A stretch of DNA of 64,000 nt from Fusicatenibacter_A intestinipullorum (lineage in GTDB: Bacteria > Bacillota > Negativicutes > Acidaminococcales > Acidaminococcaceae): NCBI GenBank assembly GCA_019117495.1, contig DWZP01000004.1, forward strand, positions 124,001 to 188,000. The letters run 5' to 3'. The notes beneath the pieces are model-generated. The model did no database searches, had not been told where the DNA came from, and saw nothing but the letters and a program-made list of their open reading frames with translations. The translations under genes were made by a program, and so were the position numbers. Positions 52,778 through 61,174 of the stretch are shown piece after piece (positions within the stretch are counted from its first letter, which is position 1; each line of letters starts with the position of its first letter).

Positions 52778-52969
52778 ATGAATATGCAGGAAATGATAGC
52801 ACGCATTAACTTTCTGGCAGCAAAAAAACGTACCGAAGGGCTTACGGAAAGCGAACTTCTTGAACAAAAAGAACTTCATGAAGCATATCTTGGCAATATC
52901 CGCGCGCAGGTAAAACAAAAGCTCGACAGCCTGCTTGCCGCCGGCCAGGAAAACACGGTGCAGCACTGA
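52778..52969 (+). CDS. DUF896 (YnzC-like) protein
   Basis: A 63-residue helical protein with the family pattern MIARINFLAAKKRTEGLTES and EQKELHEAYLGNIRAQVKQ. B. subtilis YnzC is of this type; its function is poorly known and has been connected with the SOS-region gene yneA. AGGAGG precedes the ATG. Its TGA overlaps the start of the next gene (TGATG). Confidence 0.9.
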   Translation: MNMQEMIARINFLAAKKRTEGLTESELLEQKELHEAYLGNIRAQVKQKLDSLLAAGQENTVQH

Positions 52970-53616
52970 TGTTTACTTTAGGCCCCGGAACCGTTTATTA
53001 TGAAGACGATTTCATGCTTGTTATTAATAAACCGGCAGGCATGCTTGTGCACCCCACCGTTAAAGAGGACGGCAGCACTTTATATAATTTTGTAAAGCGG
53101 TATTACGAAGCCCATAATATTGAAAGCGGCCTGCACCCAGTTTCAAGGCTCGACCGCAATACTTCCGGGCTTGTTGTTTTTGCCAAGCAGCCGCGCATAC
53201 AGTTTTTGCTTTCGCAGCAGCAAATGGTAAAAAAATATCTTGGCATTACGGCAAACCTTCCGCCTGCCGCAGAAGGCATTATTGAAGCGCCCATTGCCCG
53301 CAAGGAAGGCAGCATAATTGAGCGCTGCATCAGCGAAAGCGGCAAATATGCCCGCACCGATTACCGCGTGCTTTTTACAAATAAAAACATGGCAATTGCG
53401 GAACTTACGCTGCACACGGGGCGCACCCACCAGATACGCGTACACCTTGCGCATATAGGCTGCCCGCTTTATAACGACAACCTTTACGGAACGCCCGGGC
53501 CGCAGAGCCGCCACGCGCTGCACGCCAGTTATTTAAAATTTACCCACCCCGTTACCGGCAGTGTTTTGGAAATTTCCTGCGGGCTTCCGGAAGATTTGCG
53601 TAAAATTATATACTAA
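52969..53616 (+). CDS. RluA-family RNA pseudouridine synthase
   Basis: A 215-residue enzyme that turns uridine into pseudouridine in rRNA or tRNA. The catalytic aspartate is in PVSRLDRNTSGLVVFAK (about residue 62); INKPAGMLVHPT, LHTGRTHQIRVHLAHIGCPL and LYGTPGPQSRHALHASYL are also typical. There is no N-terminal S4 domain, and it is shorter than RluC/RluD (about 320), so it is of the compact RluA type. Substrate position unknown. Coupled to the DUF896 gene by TGATG. Confidence 0.92.
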   Translation: MFTLGPGTVYYEDDFMLVINKPAGMLVHPTVKEDGSTLYNFVKRYYEAHNIESGLHPVSRLDRNTSGLVVFAKQPRIQFLLSQQQMVKKYLGITANLPPAAEGIIEAPIARKEGSIIERCISESGKYARTDYRVLFTNKNMAIAELTLHTGRTHQIRVHLAHIGCPLYNDNLYGTPGPQSRHALHASYLKFTHPVTGSVLEISCGLPEDLRKIIY

Positions 53617-53633
53617 TTATCAATATAGTATGC

Positions 53634-53639
53634 TATAAT
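53634..53639 (+). promoter_or_regulatory. Extended -10 promoter of fba
   Basis: TGCTATAAT: an extended -10 with TATAAT at 53634-53639 and no clear -35. The fba start follows 35 nt later with AAAGGAG upstream. Confidence 0.6.
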
Positions 53640-53674
53640 TAACTTATAAAATTCTTGAAAAGGAGTTGTAGCAA

Positions 53675-54604
53675 ATGCCATTAGTAACATCTACAGAAAT
53701 GTTTAAAAAAGCCTATGAAGGACATTACGCTGTTGGCGCGTTCAATGTCAATAATATGGAAATTATACAGGGAATTGTTTCTGCCGCCAAGGAGGAAAAT
53801 TCCCCTTTAATTTTGCAGGTTTCCGCAGGCGCACGCAAATACGCCAGCCACATTTATTTAATGAAACTGGTAGAAGCAGCCGTTGAAGACACCGGCCTGC
53901 CCATCTGCCTGCACCTTGACCACGGCGAAGATTTTGAAATCTGCAAAGCCTGCGTTGACGGCGGCTTTACCTCCGTTATGATTGACGGCAGCAAGCATCC
54001 GTTTGAAGAAAACATTGAGCTTACCAAACGTGTTGTTGACTACGCCCACAACAAAGGCGTTGTTGTTGAAGCTGAGCTCGGCCGCCTTGCCGGTGTTGAA
54101 GACGCAGTTAAAGTAAACACCAAGGACGCTACCTATACCGACCCTGACCAGGCAGTTGAATTTGTAGAACGTACCGGCGTTGACTCTCTGGCTATCGCTA
54201 TCGGCACCAGCCACGGCGCTTACAAATTTAAAGGCAAACCGGAACTTGACTTTGCCCGCCTTGAAAAAATTACCAACATGCTGCCGGGCTTCCCACTTGT
54301 ACTGCACGGCGCATCCACCGTTATTCCGCAGTTTGTTGAAGAATGCAACAAATACGGCGGCAAACTGGACGGCGCACAGGGCGTTCCGGAAGATATGCTT
54401 TTAAAAGCTGGTAAATTCGGCGTTTGCAAAATTAACATTGATACCGACCTGCGCCTTGCAATGACTGCTTCCATCCGCAAATATATGCACGAACATCCTG
54501 CTGATTTTGACCCACGCCAATACTTAAAACCTGCACGCGAAGCCATTAAACAAATGGTAGTTCACAAAATGCGCGATGTACTGAACAGCAGCGGTAGACT
54601 GTAA
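53675..54604 (+). CDS. fba: Class II fructose-1,6-bisphosphate aldolase
   Basis: Zinc enzyme of glycolysis and gluconeogenesis. 309 residues with VGAFNVNNMEIIQGIVSAA, the zinc His in LHLDHGEDFEICKACVDGGF (about residue 83), VEAELGRLAGVED, GTSHGAYKFKGKP, VLHGASTVIPQ and KINIDTDLRLA. Single-gene unit with extended -10 promoter and strong terminator, consistent with high expression. Related tagatose-bisphosphate aldolases are hard to exclude, but length and motifs favour Fba. Confidence 0.93.
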   Translation: MPLVTSTEMFKKAYEGHYAVGAFNVNNMEIIQGIVSAAKEENSPLILQVSAGARKYASHIYLMKLVEAAVEDTGLPICLHLDHGEDFEICKACVDGGFTSVMIDGSKHPFEENIELTKRVVDYAHNKGVVVEAELGRLAGVEDAVKVNTKDATYTDPDQAVEFVERTGVDSLAIAIGTSHGAYKFKGKPELDFARLEKITNMLPGFPLVLHGASTVIPQFVEECNKYGGKLDGAQGVPEDMLLKAGKFGVCKINIDTDLRLAMTASIRKYMHEHPADFDPRQYLKPAREAIKQMVVHKMRDVLNSSGRL

Positions 54605-54634
54605 AAAACATAAATTTAAACTTGAATTAAACTT

Positions 54635-54680
54635 AAAAGCACTTGTATATTAGGTTTACCCTAATGCAAGTGCTTTTGTT
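54635..54680 (+). terminator. Terminator of fba
   Basis: AAAAGCACTTG and CAAGTGCTTTT form an 11-bp stem, extended by TTAGG/CCTAA in the loop; a TTTTGTT tail follows. The rest of the 292-nt gap to the next gene is AT-rich with no clear gene; its last part holds a TATAAA before the metallophosphatase. Confidence 0.88.
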
Positions 54681-54896
54681 CTGCCTGTTTACTTAACATT
54701 GTGCGGCAATGGAAAATTTTTAAATATCAAATCACAATGCCAAAACTGATTTTTCGCTCCGTTTTCCGCACAATTATTTCAAACGTTTTAATCATAACAC
54801 ATAAAAATGCGGACACATAATAGTAAAATAAGTTTTAATCTGTATTTCACCTTTTAGCGTTACTATAAATATATCTGACAAGGAGTATGATTTAAG

Positions 54897-56213
54897 ATGA
54901 TTTACCGTCTCAGAAGATGGAGCTCCGCCCTGCTGCTGGGAATGCTTTTAAGCCTGCTAAGTATTTTGCAATGCTTCGCGGCAGACACCGTCAGCCAGGT
55001 TAACTTGCATATCGAGCAAACGCCGGATGCTCTCTACCTCACCTATTCCGCGTCGGACGCAGCACAGGGAGCGTTTTCCTTAACAGGGCCAAAAGGGACT
55101 GCTGATTATGCCGCCAATCACGTCTGGTCGGATTCGGCAGGCAAATACCTTTATTCTGCCAAAGTGGATGGGCTTGCACCAGATACTAACTATACCTATA
55201 ACATTGCAGGCTCTTATTCCGGCACGTTTAAAACACCGGCAGAAACAGGTGCTTTTACCTTCGCCTTTTTAACCGATACACAGATTGGCTTTGAATCTGA
55301 CGCCAAAGCTACAGGAGCCATGTTCTCTCTGCTGAACAACCGTAATGATTTGGCTTTTGCCTACATTGCCGGTGATATGACAGACTCCTCCCGTAATGAA
55401 CGGCAATGGGAAATGCTTTTTGAAAACGGCGGTGTAAATTCCGGTGCCGGGCAAACCTTTTTCGGCAGCCACCTTATTGCTGCCGCTCAGGGCAACCACG
55501 ACAACAGCAGTTTCAGCGGCCACATTACTGCTCCCTGCGCCAACAGCGGCGTAGGCCCTGTTGTTTATGCTTTTGATTACAGCAACGTAAAATTTGTAGT
55601 TCTTAACATGAGCACCCCGGACACCTGGGCAGCACAGGCAGATTTTCTGCGCCAGCAGGCAGCCGATGCCAAAAATAACGGCAAGTGGCTTGTTGCCTGC
55701 TTTCACCAGTCGCTCTATTCCGGTGCTGCACATATCGTAGATTCCGGCATTATATCCGCACGTAAATTCTGGTCCCCACTTTTTGCAGAACTTGGCGTGG
55801 ATTTGGTTTTGCAGGGGCACGACCATGTATATGCCAGAGGCTTTGTAACAAGCACAGGCAGCAACGCAAACCTGACTGCGGAAAATAATACCTATCACGT
55901 TGTTTCCAGTGTTCCTCTCTACATTACCGGCGGGCATTCCGGCGCGGTTAAATGGTATGCGGCACGCAATTACCAGATTTCTGCCGGCGACCCGCTGACA
56001 CCAAATTACAGCTTTCTGGATGTAAATTCCGCAGCGCCTGCCCAAAATCCGTGGGGCACGGATACCAGCAAAACACATGACCAAACATATATTTTAATTA
56101 ATGTTGACGGTGATACCATGACTATCTCCACCTATATGTTCCGTTATGACGGAATCTCCGATAAAATGGCAACTCCTCCCTATCTGTACGACAGTTTAAC
56201 CATAAGCAGATAA
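54897..56213 (+). CDS. Exported metallophosphatase (purple-acid-phosphatase-like)
   Basis: A 438-residue protein with a signal peptide (RRWSSALLLGMLLSLLSILQ, likely cleaved after CFA). Residues about 32-115 are a fibronectin-like domain as in purple acid phosphatases. The calcineurin-like core has metal motifs FLTDTQIG (usual DxH or DxG place, here DTQ), AGDMTD, AQGNHDN, ACFHQSLY and LQGHDHVYARG. It should hydrolyse phosphate esters in the periplasm; substrate unknown. AAGGAG precedes the ATG; single gene. Confidence 0.88.
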   Translation: MIYRLRRWSSALLLGMLLSLLSILQCFAADTVSQVNLHIEQTPDALYLTYSASDAAQGAFSLTGPKGTADYAANHVWSDSAGKYLYSAKVDGLAPDTNYTYNIAGSYSGTFKTPAETGAFTFAFLTDTQIGFESDAKATGAMFSLLNNRNDLAFAYIAGDMTDSSRNERQWEMLFENGGVNSGAGQTFFGSHLIAAAQGNHDNSSFSGHITAPCANSGVGPVVYAFDYSNVKFVVLNMSTPDTWAAQADFLRQQAADAKNNGKWLVACFHQSLYSGAAHIVDSGIISARKFWSPLFAELGVDLVLQGHDHVYARGFVTSTGSNANLTAENNTYHVVSSVPLYITGGHSGAVKWYAARNYQISAGDPLTPNYSFLDVNSAAPAQNPWGTDTSKTHDQTYILINVDGDTMTISTYMFRYDGISDKMATPPYLYDSLTISR

Positions 56214-56250
56214 GCAACTATTTTGTAAATTTTAACAGCTAAATGCAAAT

Positions 56251-56295
56251 AGCCGCTTGTATTCAGAGCAATATCTGATGCAGGCGCTTTTTTAT
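56251..56295 (+). terminator. Terminator of the metallophosphatase gene
   Basis: AGCCGCTTG pairs with CAGGCGCT (one bulge) across a loop of about 20 nt, followed by TTTTTTAT. Confidence 0.65.
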
Positions 56296-56297
56296 AT

Positions 56298-56328
56298 AAA
56301 AAATAAGGCTCCGCAAACCACGGAACCT
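56298..56328 (-). terminator. Terminator of the trp operon
   Basis: On the minus strand GGTTCCG and CGGAGCC (one T-G pair) form a stem, followed by TTATTTTTT, just after the trpA stop. Confidence 0.82.
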
Positions 56329-56340
56329 TTGTGAATTTAT

Positions 56341-57123
56341 TTATTGAACTTTATGTACTGTTTCCGCCATTTCTTTTACGTAATCGCTAACGGGCTGCAC
56401 GCAGTCCGTACCGTATTTGCCAACTATTTTTACAACTGCGCTGCCAACAATGGCGCCGTTGCTTACTGCCGCCATTTCTTCGGCCTGTTTAGGCGTTGCT
56501 ATGCCAAAACCAACTGCTGCCGGCACATCCGTTGCCTGGCGTATTTTTTCCGTCATGGCGGCAATGTCGGTTGTAATATCGCTGCGCACGCCTGTAACGC
56601 CAAGCGAAGAAACAATATACACGTACCCTTCCGCATCTTTGGCAATCATTTTAATGCGCTCGTCGGAGGTCGGCGCTACCAGCGGAATTAAATCCACGCC
56701 GTACTTACGGCAAAGCTCTGCCAGCGGCGCTTTTTCTTCATAAGGTACGTCCGGCACAATAATTCCGTCCAGCCCAACGCTTTGGCAGTTTGCCAGAAAT
56801 TTTTCCGTGCCATAGGTAAAAATGGGGTTGATATAAGTTAAAAACACCAGCGGCACATCAGTTTTTGTGCGTACGTTTTTTAACATGGCAAAAATTTTAT
56901 CGGTTGTGGTGCCTGCGCTTAAAGCGCGTATGTTGGCTGCCTGAATTACTTCGCCCTCCGCCACCGGGTCGGAAAAAGGTATGCCCAGTTCAACAATATC
57001 CGCACCGGCGTTTGCCATGGCAACGATAAGCTGCTCTGTAACATCAAGGTTCGGGTCGCCTGCCGTTATAAAAGGTATGAAACATTTACGCTGTTTTTTG
57101 AAAGCTGCTGCTATTTTACTCAT
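56341..57123 (-). CDS. trpA: Tryptophan synthase alpha chain
   Basis: Cleaves indole-3-glycerol phosphate to indole, which is channelled to TrpB. Start at ATG 57123 (MSKIAAAFKKQRKCFIPFIT), overlapping the trpB stop; 260 residues. The catalytic Glu is in IVELGIPFSDPVAEG and the Asp in GIIVPDVPYEE; SSLGVTGVRSDI, GFGIATPKQAEEM and GAIVGSAVVKIV bind phosphate. Last gene of the operon. Confidence 0.97.
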   Translation of the reverse strand: MSKIAAAFKKQRKCFIPFITAGDPNLDVTEQLIVAMANAGADIVELGIPFSDPVAEGEVIQAANIRALSAGTTTDKIFAMLKNVRTKTDVPLVFLTYINPIFTYGTEKFLANCQSVGLDGIIVPDVPYEEKAPLAELCRKYGVDLIPLVAPTSDERIKMIAKDAEGYVYIVSSLGVTGVRSDITTDIAAMTEKIRQATDVPAAVGFGIATPKQAEEMAAVSNGAIVGSAVVKIVGKYGTDCVQPVSDYVKEMAETVHKVQ

Positions 57124-58303
57124 GCAAATCCACCCCCATGTATCTTGCAATGGCTGCTACGTCTTTATCGCCGCGGCCGGAAACATTTACTACGATAATT
57201 TTATCTTTCGGCAAAGTAGGCGCCAGCTTTTGCGCATAGGCAATAGCGTGAGCGCTTTCGATAGCCGGAATAATGCCTTCCGTTCTGGAAAGATAGCTGA
57301 ACGCCGCTACAGCTTCATCGTCAGTTGCCGATACATACTGCGCACGCCCGCTATCATAAAGAGCCGCGTGTTCAGGCCCTATGCCGGGGTAATCAAGCCC
57401 TGCCGAAATGCTGTATACCGGTGCAATCTGGCCGTATTCATCCTGCAAAAAGTAAGATTTCATACCGTGGAAAATACCGAGGCTGCCGCGGGCAATGGTT
57501 GCCGCCGTCTGCGCCGTATTAACGCCGCGCCCTGCTGCTTCCACGCCGATAAGCTGTACTTCCTTGTCGGGAATGAAATCATAAAACAGGCCCATGGCGT
57601 TAGAACCGCCGCCCACACACGCCATTACAACATCCGGCAGGCGTCCTTCTTTTTCAAGCATCTGTGCTTTAACTTCCTTGCCGATAACGCTTTGAAAATC
57701 ACGTACCATTTCCGGATACGGGTGCGGCCCCATAACGGAACCAAGCACATAATAGGTATCGTTTACATTGGCAGTCCACTGGCGCAGCGCTTCGTTAACG
57801 GCATCTTTAAGGGTTTTGGTGCCGCTTTCCACCGCTACTACCTTTGCCCCCAAAAGCTCCATGCGGAATACGTTCAAGGCCTGGCGTTCGGTATCTTCGC
57901 GCCCCATATAAACCGTACATTCCATATCCATCAGCGCAGCCGCTGTTGCCGTTGCCACGCCGTGCTGGCCTGCGCCGGTTTCAGCAAGCACACGCTTTTT
58001 GCCCATTTTCTTGGCCAGCAGCACCTGCCCCAGCACGTTGTTTATTTTGTGCGAGCCGGTATGGTTCAGGTCTTCGCGCTTTAAATAAATTTTAGCGCCG
58101 CCAAGGTCTTTGGTCATCTTTTCTGCATAATACAAAAGTGAAGGGCGGTTGGCATATTCATGAAAAAGTTCCTGCAGTTCTTTGTTAAACTGCGGGTCGT
58201 TTTTATAATATTCGTAAGCCTTTTCAAGCTCTATAACTGCGTGCATCAATGTTTCCGGTATATACTGCCCGCCATGTATTCCGTATCTTCCTTTAGTCAT
58301 CAT
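57116..58303 (-). CDS. trpB: Tryptophan synthase beta chain
   Basis: PLP enzyme joining indole and serine. Of three near ATG codons, 58303 (MMTKGRYGIHGGQYIPETLM) has AAAGG at 6 nt and fits the family; 395 residues. The PLP lysine is in LNHTGSHKINNVLGQ (about residue 84); AETGAGQHGVATATAAAL, the phosphate loop CVGGGSNAMGLF and late SGRGDKDVAAI follow. This is the common TrpB1 type that pairs with TrpA. Confidence 0.97.
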   Translation of the reverse strand: MMTKGRYGIHGGQYIPETLMHAVIELEKAYEYYKNDPQFNKELQELFHEYANRPSLLYYAEKMTKDLGGAKIYLKREDLNHTGSHKINNVLGQVLLAKKMGKKRVLAETGAGQHGVATATAAALMDMECTVYMGREDTERQALNVFRMELLGAKVVAVESGTKTLKDAVNEALRQWTANVNDTYYVLGSVMGPHPYPEMVRDFQSVIGKEVKAQMLEKEGRLPDVVMACVGGGSNAMGLFYDFIPDKEVQLIGVEAAGRGVNTAQTAATIARGSLGIFHGMKSYFLQDEYGQIAPVYSISAGLDYPGIGPEHAALYDSGRAQYVSATDDEAVAAFSYLSRTEGIIPAIESAHAIAYAQKLAPTLPKDKIIVVNVSGRGDKDVAAIARYMGVDLHE

Positions 58304-58305
58304 GT

Positions 58306-58923
58306 TCATCCTTTCACATGTTTTATAAAATTCTTAATTTTAACTTCATCCTTACTGCTGCCGGTTTCCACTCCGCCGCTTACATCAACGGCGTATGGTT
58401 TTAAGCCTTTTAATGCACTGCGCACATTTCCGGCATTAAGCCCGCCGGCTAAAAAGTAAGGTTTATTTATTTTAACGCCCTTTAAAAGCTGCGTATCAAA
58501 CTGCCTGCCCGTTCCGCCGTATGAGGCTGTGCTGTAAGCATCAAACAAAAAATAATCGCAGTTGTAAAACGCGGCTTTTTTTATGTCTGCTTCTTCCCTT
58601 ACGCGCACGGCTTTAATAATCGGCAGCGTGCATATTTTACGCAGTTCCGCAATATAGGCGTTGGTTTCATCTCCGTGCAGCTGCACCATGTTTATTATGC
58701 CAAGTTCCGCAGCTGCGGCAATTTCCTCCGGCGGGGCATTTACAAAAACCCCGATGCTCTTTATTTTTTTATTCAGCTTTGCTTTCAGGCTGCGCGCCGT
58801 TATTAAACTTACATACCGTTTACTCAACGGATAAAACACAAAACCGGTAAAATCAGGCTTTTGCCTGTTTACAATCTCCACGTCCTGCAAAGTTTTTATG
58901 CCGCAGATTTTTACCTTGACCAT
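58306..58923 (-). CDS. trpF: Phosphoribosylanthranilate isomerase
   Basis: Third step of tryptophan synthesis. 205-residue TIM barrel with the catalytic Cys in VKICGIKTLQDVE (about residue 6), FVFYPLSKRYVS, GVFVNAPPEE, VQLHGDET, FLFDAYS and the phosphate site FLAGGLNAGNVRSAL then VDVSGGVETGSSKD. Its start overlaps the trpC stop by one base. Confidence 0.96.
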   Translation of the reverse strand: MVKVKICGIKTLQDVEIVNRQKPDFTGFVFYPLSKRYVSLITARSLKAKLNKKIKSIGVFVNAPPEEIAAAAELGIINMVQLHGDETNAYIAELRKICTLPIIKAVRVREEADIKKAAFYNCDYFLFDAYSTASYGGTGRQFDTQLLKGVKINKPYFLAGGLNAGNVRSALKGLKPYAVDVSGGVETGSSKDEVKIKNFIKHVKG

Positions 58924-59702
58924 TACTCAACACCTGCCAGTTGTTTCAGCGCACCTGCTGCATCACCGCTGCGCATCAGCGTTTCACCTATTAATACGGC
59001 ATCTGCACCGGCGTTTTGCAGTTTTACAATATCAGCACGTGTTTTTATGCCGCTTTCCGCCACAAAAGTTATGCCCGGCGGCACCAGCTTTTTTAAGCGC
59101 AGGCTGTTGTTAAAATCAACCGTAAAATCCTTTAAATTGCGGTTATTAACGCCTATAATTTCCGCACCGGCTTTCAGTACCGTTTCCAGCTCCGCTTCGT
59201 CATGCACTTCCGTTAAAACATCAAGCCCAATACTTTTTGCCGCAGCAAGATATTCCTGCAAAACGCTTTCTTCCAAAAGTGCCGTTATTAAAAGTATGGC
59301 GTCAGCGCCGATAAGTTTCGCTTCGTAAATCTGCGCTTCGTGTACGGTAAAATCCTTACGCAGAACAGGAAGCGAAATGCTTTGGCTGATTGCTTTTAAA
59401 TATTCGTTGCTGCCTAAAAAATACTGCGGTTCCGTAAGGCACGACACGGCTGCCGCACCGGCTTTTTCATAAGCCATGGCCTGCAAAACCGGGTTAAAAT
59501 CCTTTGCGATAAGCCCTTTGGAAGGCGAGGCTTTTTTTACTTCGCAGATAAAAGAAAGCCCCTGTTTTTTTAACGCCTGCCCAAACCCGCGGTTTCCTTT
59601 CGGCAGCGCTTCCGCCTCACGGCGCAAAGCATTTAAACCATATTTTTTTATCAGTTCCCCGGCACGTTCTTTAGATGCCGCCGCTAAAGTATCAAGTATC
59701 AT
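58923..59702 (-). CDS. trpC: Indole-3-glycerol phosphate synthase
   Basis: Ring closure to indole-3-glycerol phosphate. 259 residues with the active-site Lys in FICEVKKASPSKGLIA (about residue 54), AVSCLTEPQYFLGSNEYL, LRKDFTVHEAQIYEA, IIGVNNRNLKDF and VAESGIKTRADI. Separate from trpF, unlike in enterics where the two are fused. Seven nt after trpD. Confidence 0.97.
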   Translation of the reverse strand: MILDTLAAASKERAGELIKKYGLNALRREAEALPKGNRGFGQALKKQGLSFICEVKKASPSKGLIAKDFNPVLQAMAYEKAGAAAVSCLTEPQYFLGSNEYLKAISQSISLPVLRKDFTVHEAQIYEAKLIGADAILLITALLEESVLQEYLAAAKSIGLDVLTEVHDEAELETVLKAGAEIIGVNNRNLKDFTVDFNNSLRLKKLVPPGITFVAESGIKTRADIVKLQNAGADAVLIGETLMRSGDAAGALKQLAGVE

Positions 59703-59709
59703 AAAAGCC

Positions 59710-60717
59710 TCACATATTGCTTAATTTTACAAGCTGCTGCAATTTTTCATAAGCCCTGCCGCTGTCGATGGTTTCTTCCGCCAGAGCCGCACATTCCTTA
59801 ATGCTGCCTTTGCCGCCAAGGTATAAACTTACAGCGCTGTTTAAAACAACTGCGTCGCGTTTGCTGCCGCAATCCGTGCCGTTTAAAATATTCGTGGTTA
59901 TCTGCGCGTTTTCCTGTGCATCACCGCCTACAAGGTCGGCTTTGGAGCAGCGTTTAAAACCTAAATCAGCAGGGTCGAAAATATATTCCGTAACTTTGCC
60001 GTTATTAATTTCAGCCATTGTGTTAGTTGAAGAAACCGTCACTTCGTCAAGCCCGTCGTTGCCGTAAACCACTATGCCGCGTTTAACGCCGAGGTTTGAA
60101 AGCACGCGCGCCAGCGGCAGCACCAGTTCCTTCTGGTAAACGCCCAAAAGCTGCAAGCTTGCAAAAGCCGGGTTTGCCAAAGGCCCGATGATATTAAAAA
60201 TTGTTCTGATGCCGATTTCCTTGCGCACCGGGCCTGCATAACGCATTGAAGCGTGGCAGGACTGCGCGAACAAAAAGCAAAGGTTAATTTTTTGCAGCAG
60301 TTCTTCATTTTTCTCTGCCGGCAAATCTATTTTTACACCCAAAGCCTCCAGTACATCGGCGGCGCCGCTTTTACTTGATACGCTGCGGTTGCCGTGTTTT
60401 GCCACCGGCTGACCGGCCGCGCTTATTACAAAGGCACTGGTGGTGGATATATTAAAAGTATTTGCACAATCGCCGCCTGTGCCTACTATATCAAGAACAT
60501 CGCCCTGAGTATGGATGCGGCTGCATTTTTCGCGCAGCACCTGCGCGCAGGCGGTAATTTCATCTATTGTTTCACCCTTCATGCGCATGGCGGTAATAAA
60601 TGCCGCAATCTGGGCGTTGGTAGCGCCGTTGCTCATAATCTGTCCAAAGGCTTCGCGTGTTTCTATTCCTGCAAGGTTCTGCCCTGCTGCAAGTTTGGCA
60701 ATTGCTGTGTTAATCAT
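59710..60717 (-). CDS. trpD: Anthranilate phosphoribosyltransferase
   Basis: Joins anthranilate with phosphoribosyl diphosphate. 335 residues with the PRPP loop DIVGTGGDCANTFNISTTSA (about residue 76), KHGNRSVSSKSGAADVLEALG, SMRYAGPVRKEIGIRTIFNI, GPLANPA and VYGNDGLDEVTVS. First structural gene after the T-box, with a run of G as ribosome site 8 nt before the ATG. The genes for anthranilate synthase (trpE, trpG), normally just before it, are absent. Confidence 0.97.
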   Translation of the reverse strand: MINTAIAKLAAGQNLAGIETREAFGQIMSNGATNAQIAAFITAMRMKGETIDEITACAQVLREKCSRIHTQGDVLDIVGTGGDCANTFNISTTSAFVISAAGQPVAKHGNRSVSSKSGAADVLEALGVKIDLPAEKNEELLQKINLCFLFAQSCHASMRYAGPVRKEIGIRTIFNIIGPLANPAFASLQLLGVYQKELVLPLARVLSNLGVKRGIVVYGNDGLDEVTVSSTNTMAEINNGKVTEYIFDPADLGFKRCSKADLVGGDAQENAQITTNILNGTDCGSKRDAVVLNSAVSLYLGGKGSIKECAALAEETIDSGRAYEKLQQLVKLSNM

Positions 60718-60765
60718 TTTTAAATCCCCCCTGAAGTTTTTTTGTTGGAAATGGCTGCCGCGCTA

Positions 60766-61058
60766 AATAAAAAAGCCTGTCCCTGTAAATATACAAGGAC
60801 AGGCAATAATGCTATAAACCTGCGGTACCACCTTGATTCGCAGAAAATTCCGCGCACTTTAGCAGAGTGCCAACACACCCCTCGCCCGTAACGCTGGCGC
60901 TGCGTTGCAGAATACTCACAGGAAAACCTGCTTTGACTGCACCCTCAACGGTCCATTTATCAGACTGCATTTCTATCCGTTCCCAGCAACCGGACTCTCT
61001 GTGAGCGCATTTTCTGACTTGATCTCCGTCTCGTAGGTTTAGTGGTAATTATTAACTT
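60766..61058 (-). ncRNA. T-box leader of the trp operon (tryptophan)
   Basis: Contains AAGGTGGTACCGCAGG (60819-60834 read on minus), the T-box that pairs with uncharged tRNA, and a terminator GCCTGTCC/GGACAGGC with loop and T run (60766-60804). In Stem I GATAAATGGACCG gives a TGG tryptophan specifier at 60953-60955. The 457-nt gap between trpD and the SH3-like gene is therefore mostly leader and promoter; the last 80 nt toward 61174 are AT-rich without clear features. Confidence 0.93.
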
Positions 61059-61064
61059 GTGTAT

Positions 61065-61093
61065 AGTTTACGCACAATACTGTAATTAGTCAA
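61065..61093 (-). promoter_or_regulatory. Promoter of the trp T-box transcript
   Basis: On the minus strand TTGACT (61088-61093), 17 nt, TAAACT (61065-61070). Transcription would begin near 61058. Confidence 0.75.
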
Positions 61094-61174
61094 CAAATTT
61101 TTATCAAAAGCCTTAAAATTTTTAATTTTGCTGTAAATGTGTAAAGCAGTTTACAAATTTTATGCACATAAACG

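Noticed and set aside
56981..58084. 367-codon plus-strand frame opposite trpA/trpB
   Set aside because: Shadow of trpB codon usage; no ribosome site or motifs.
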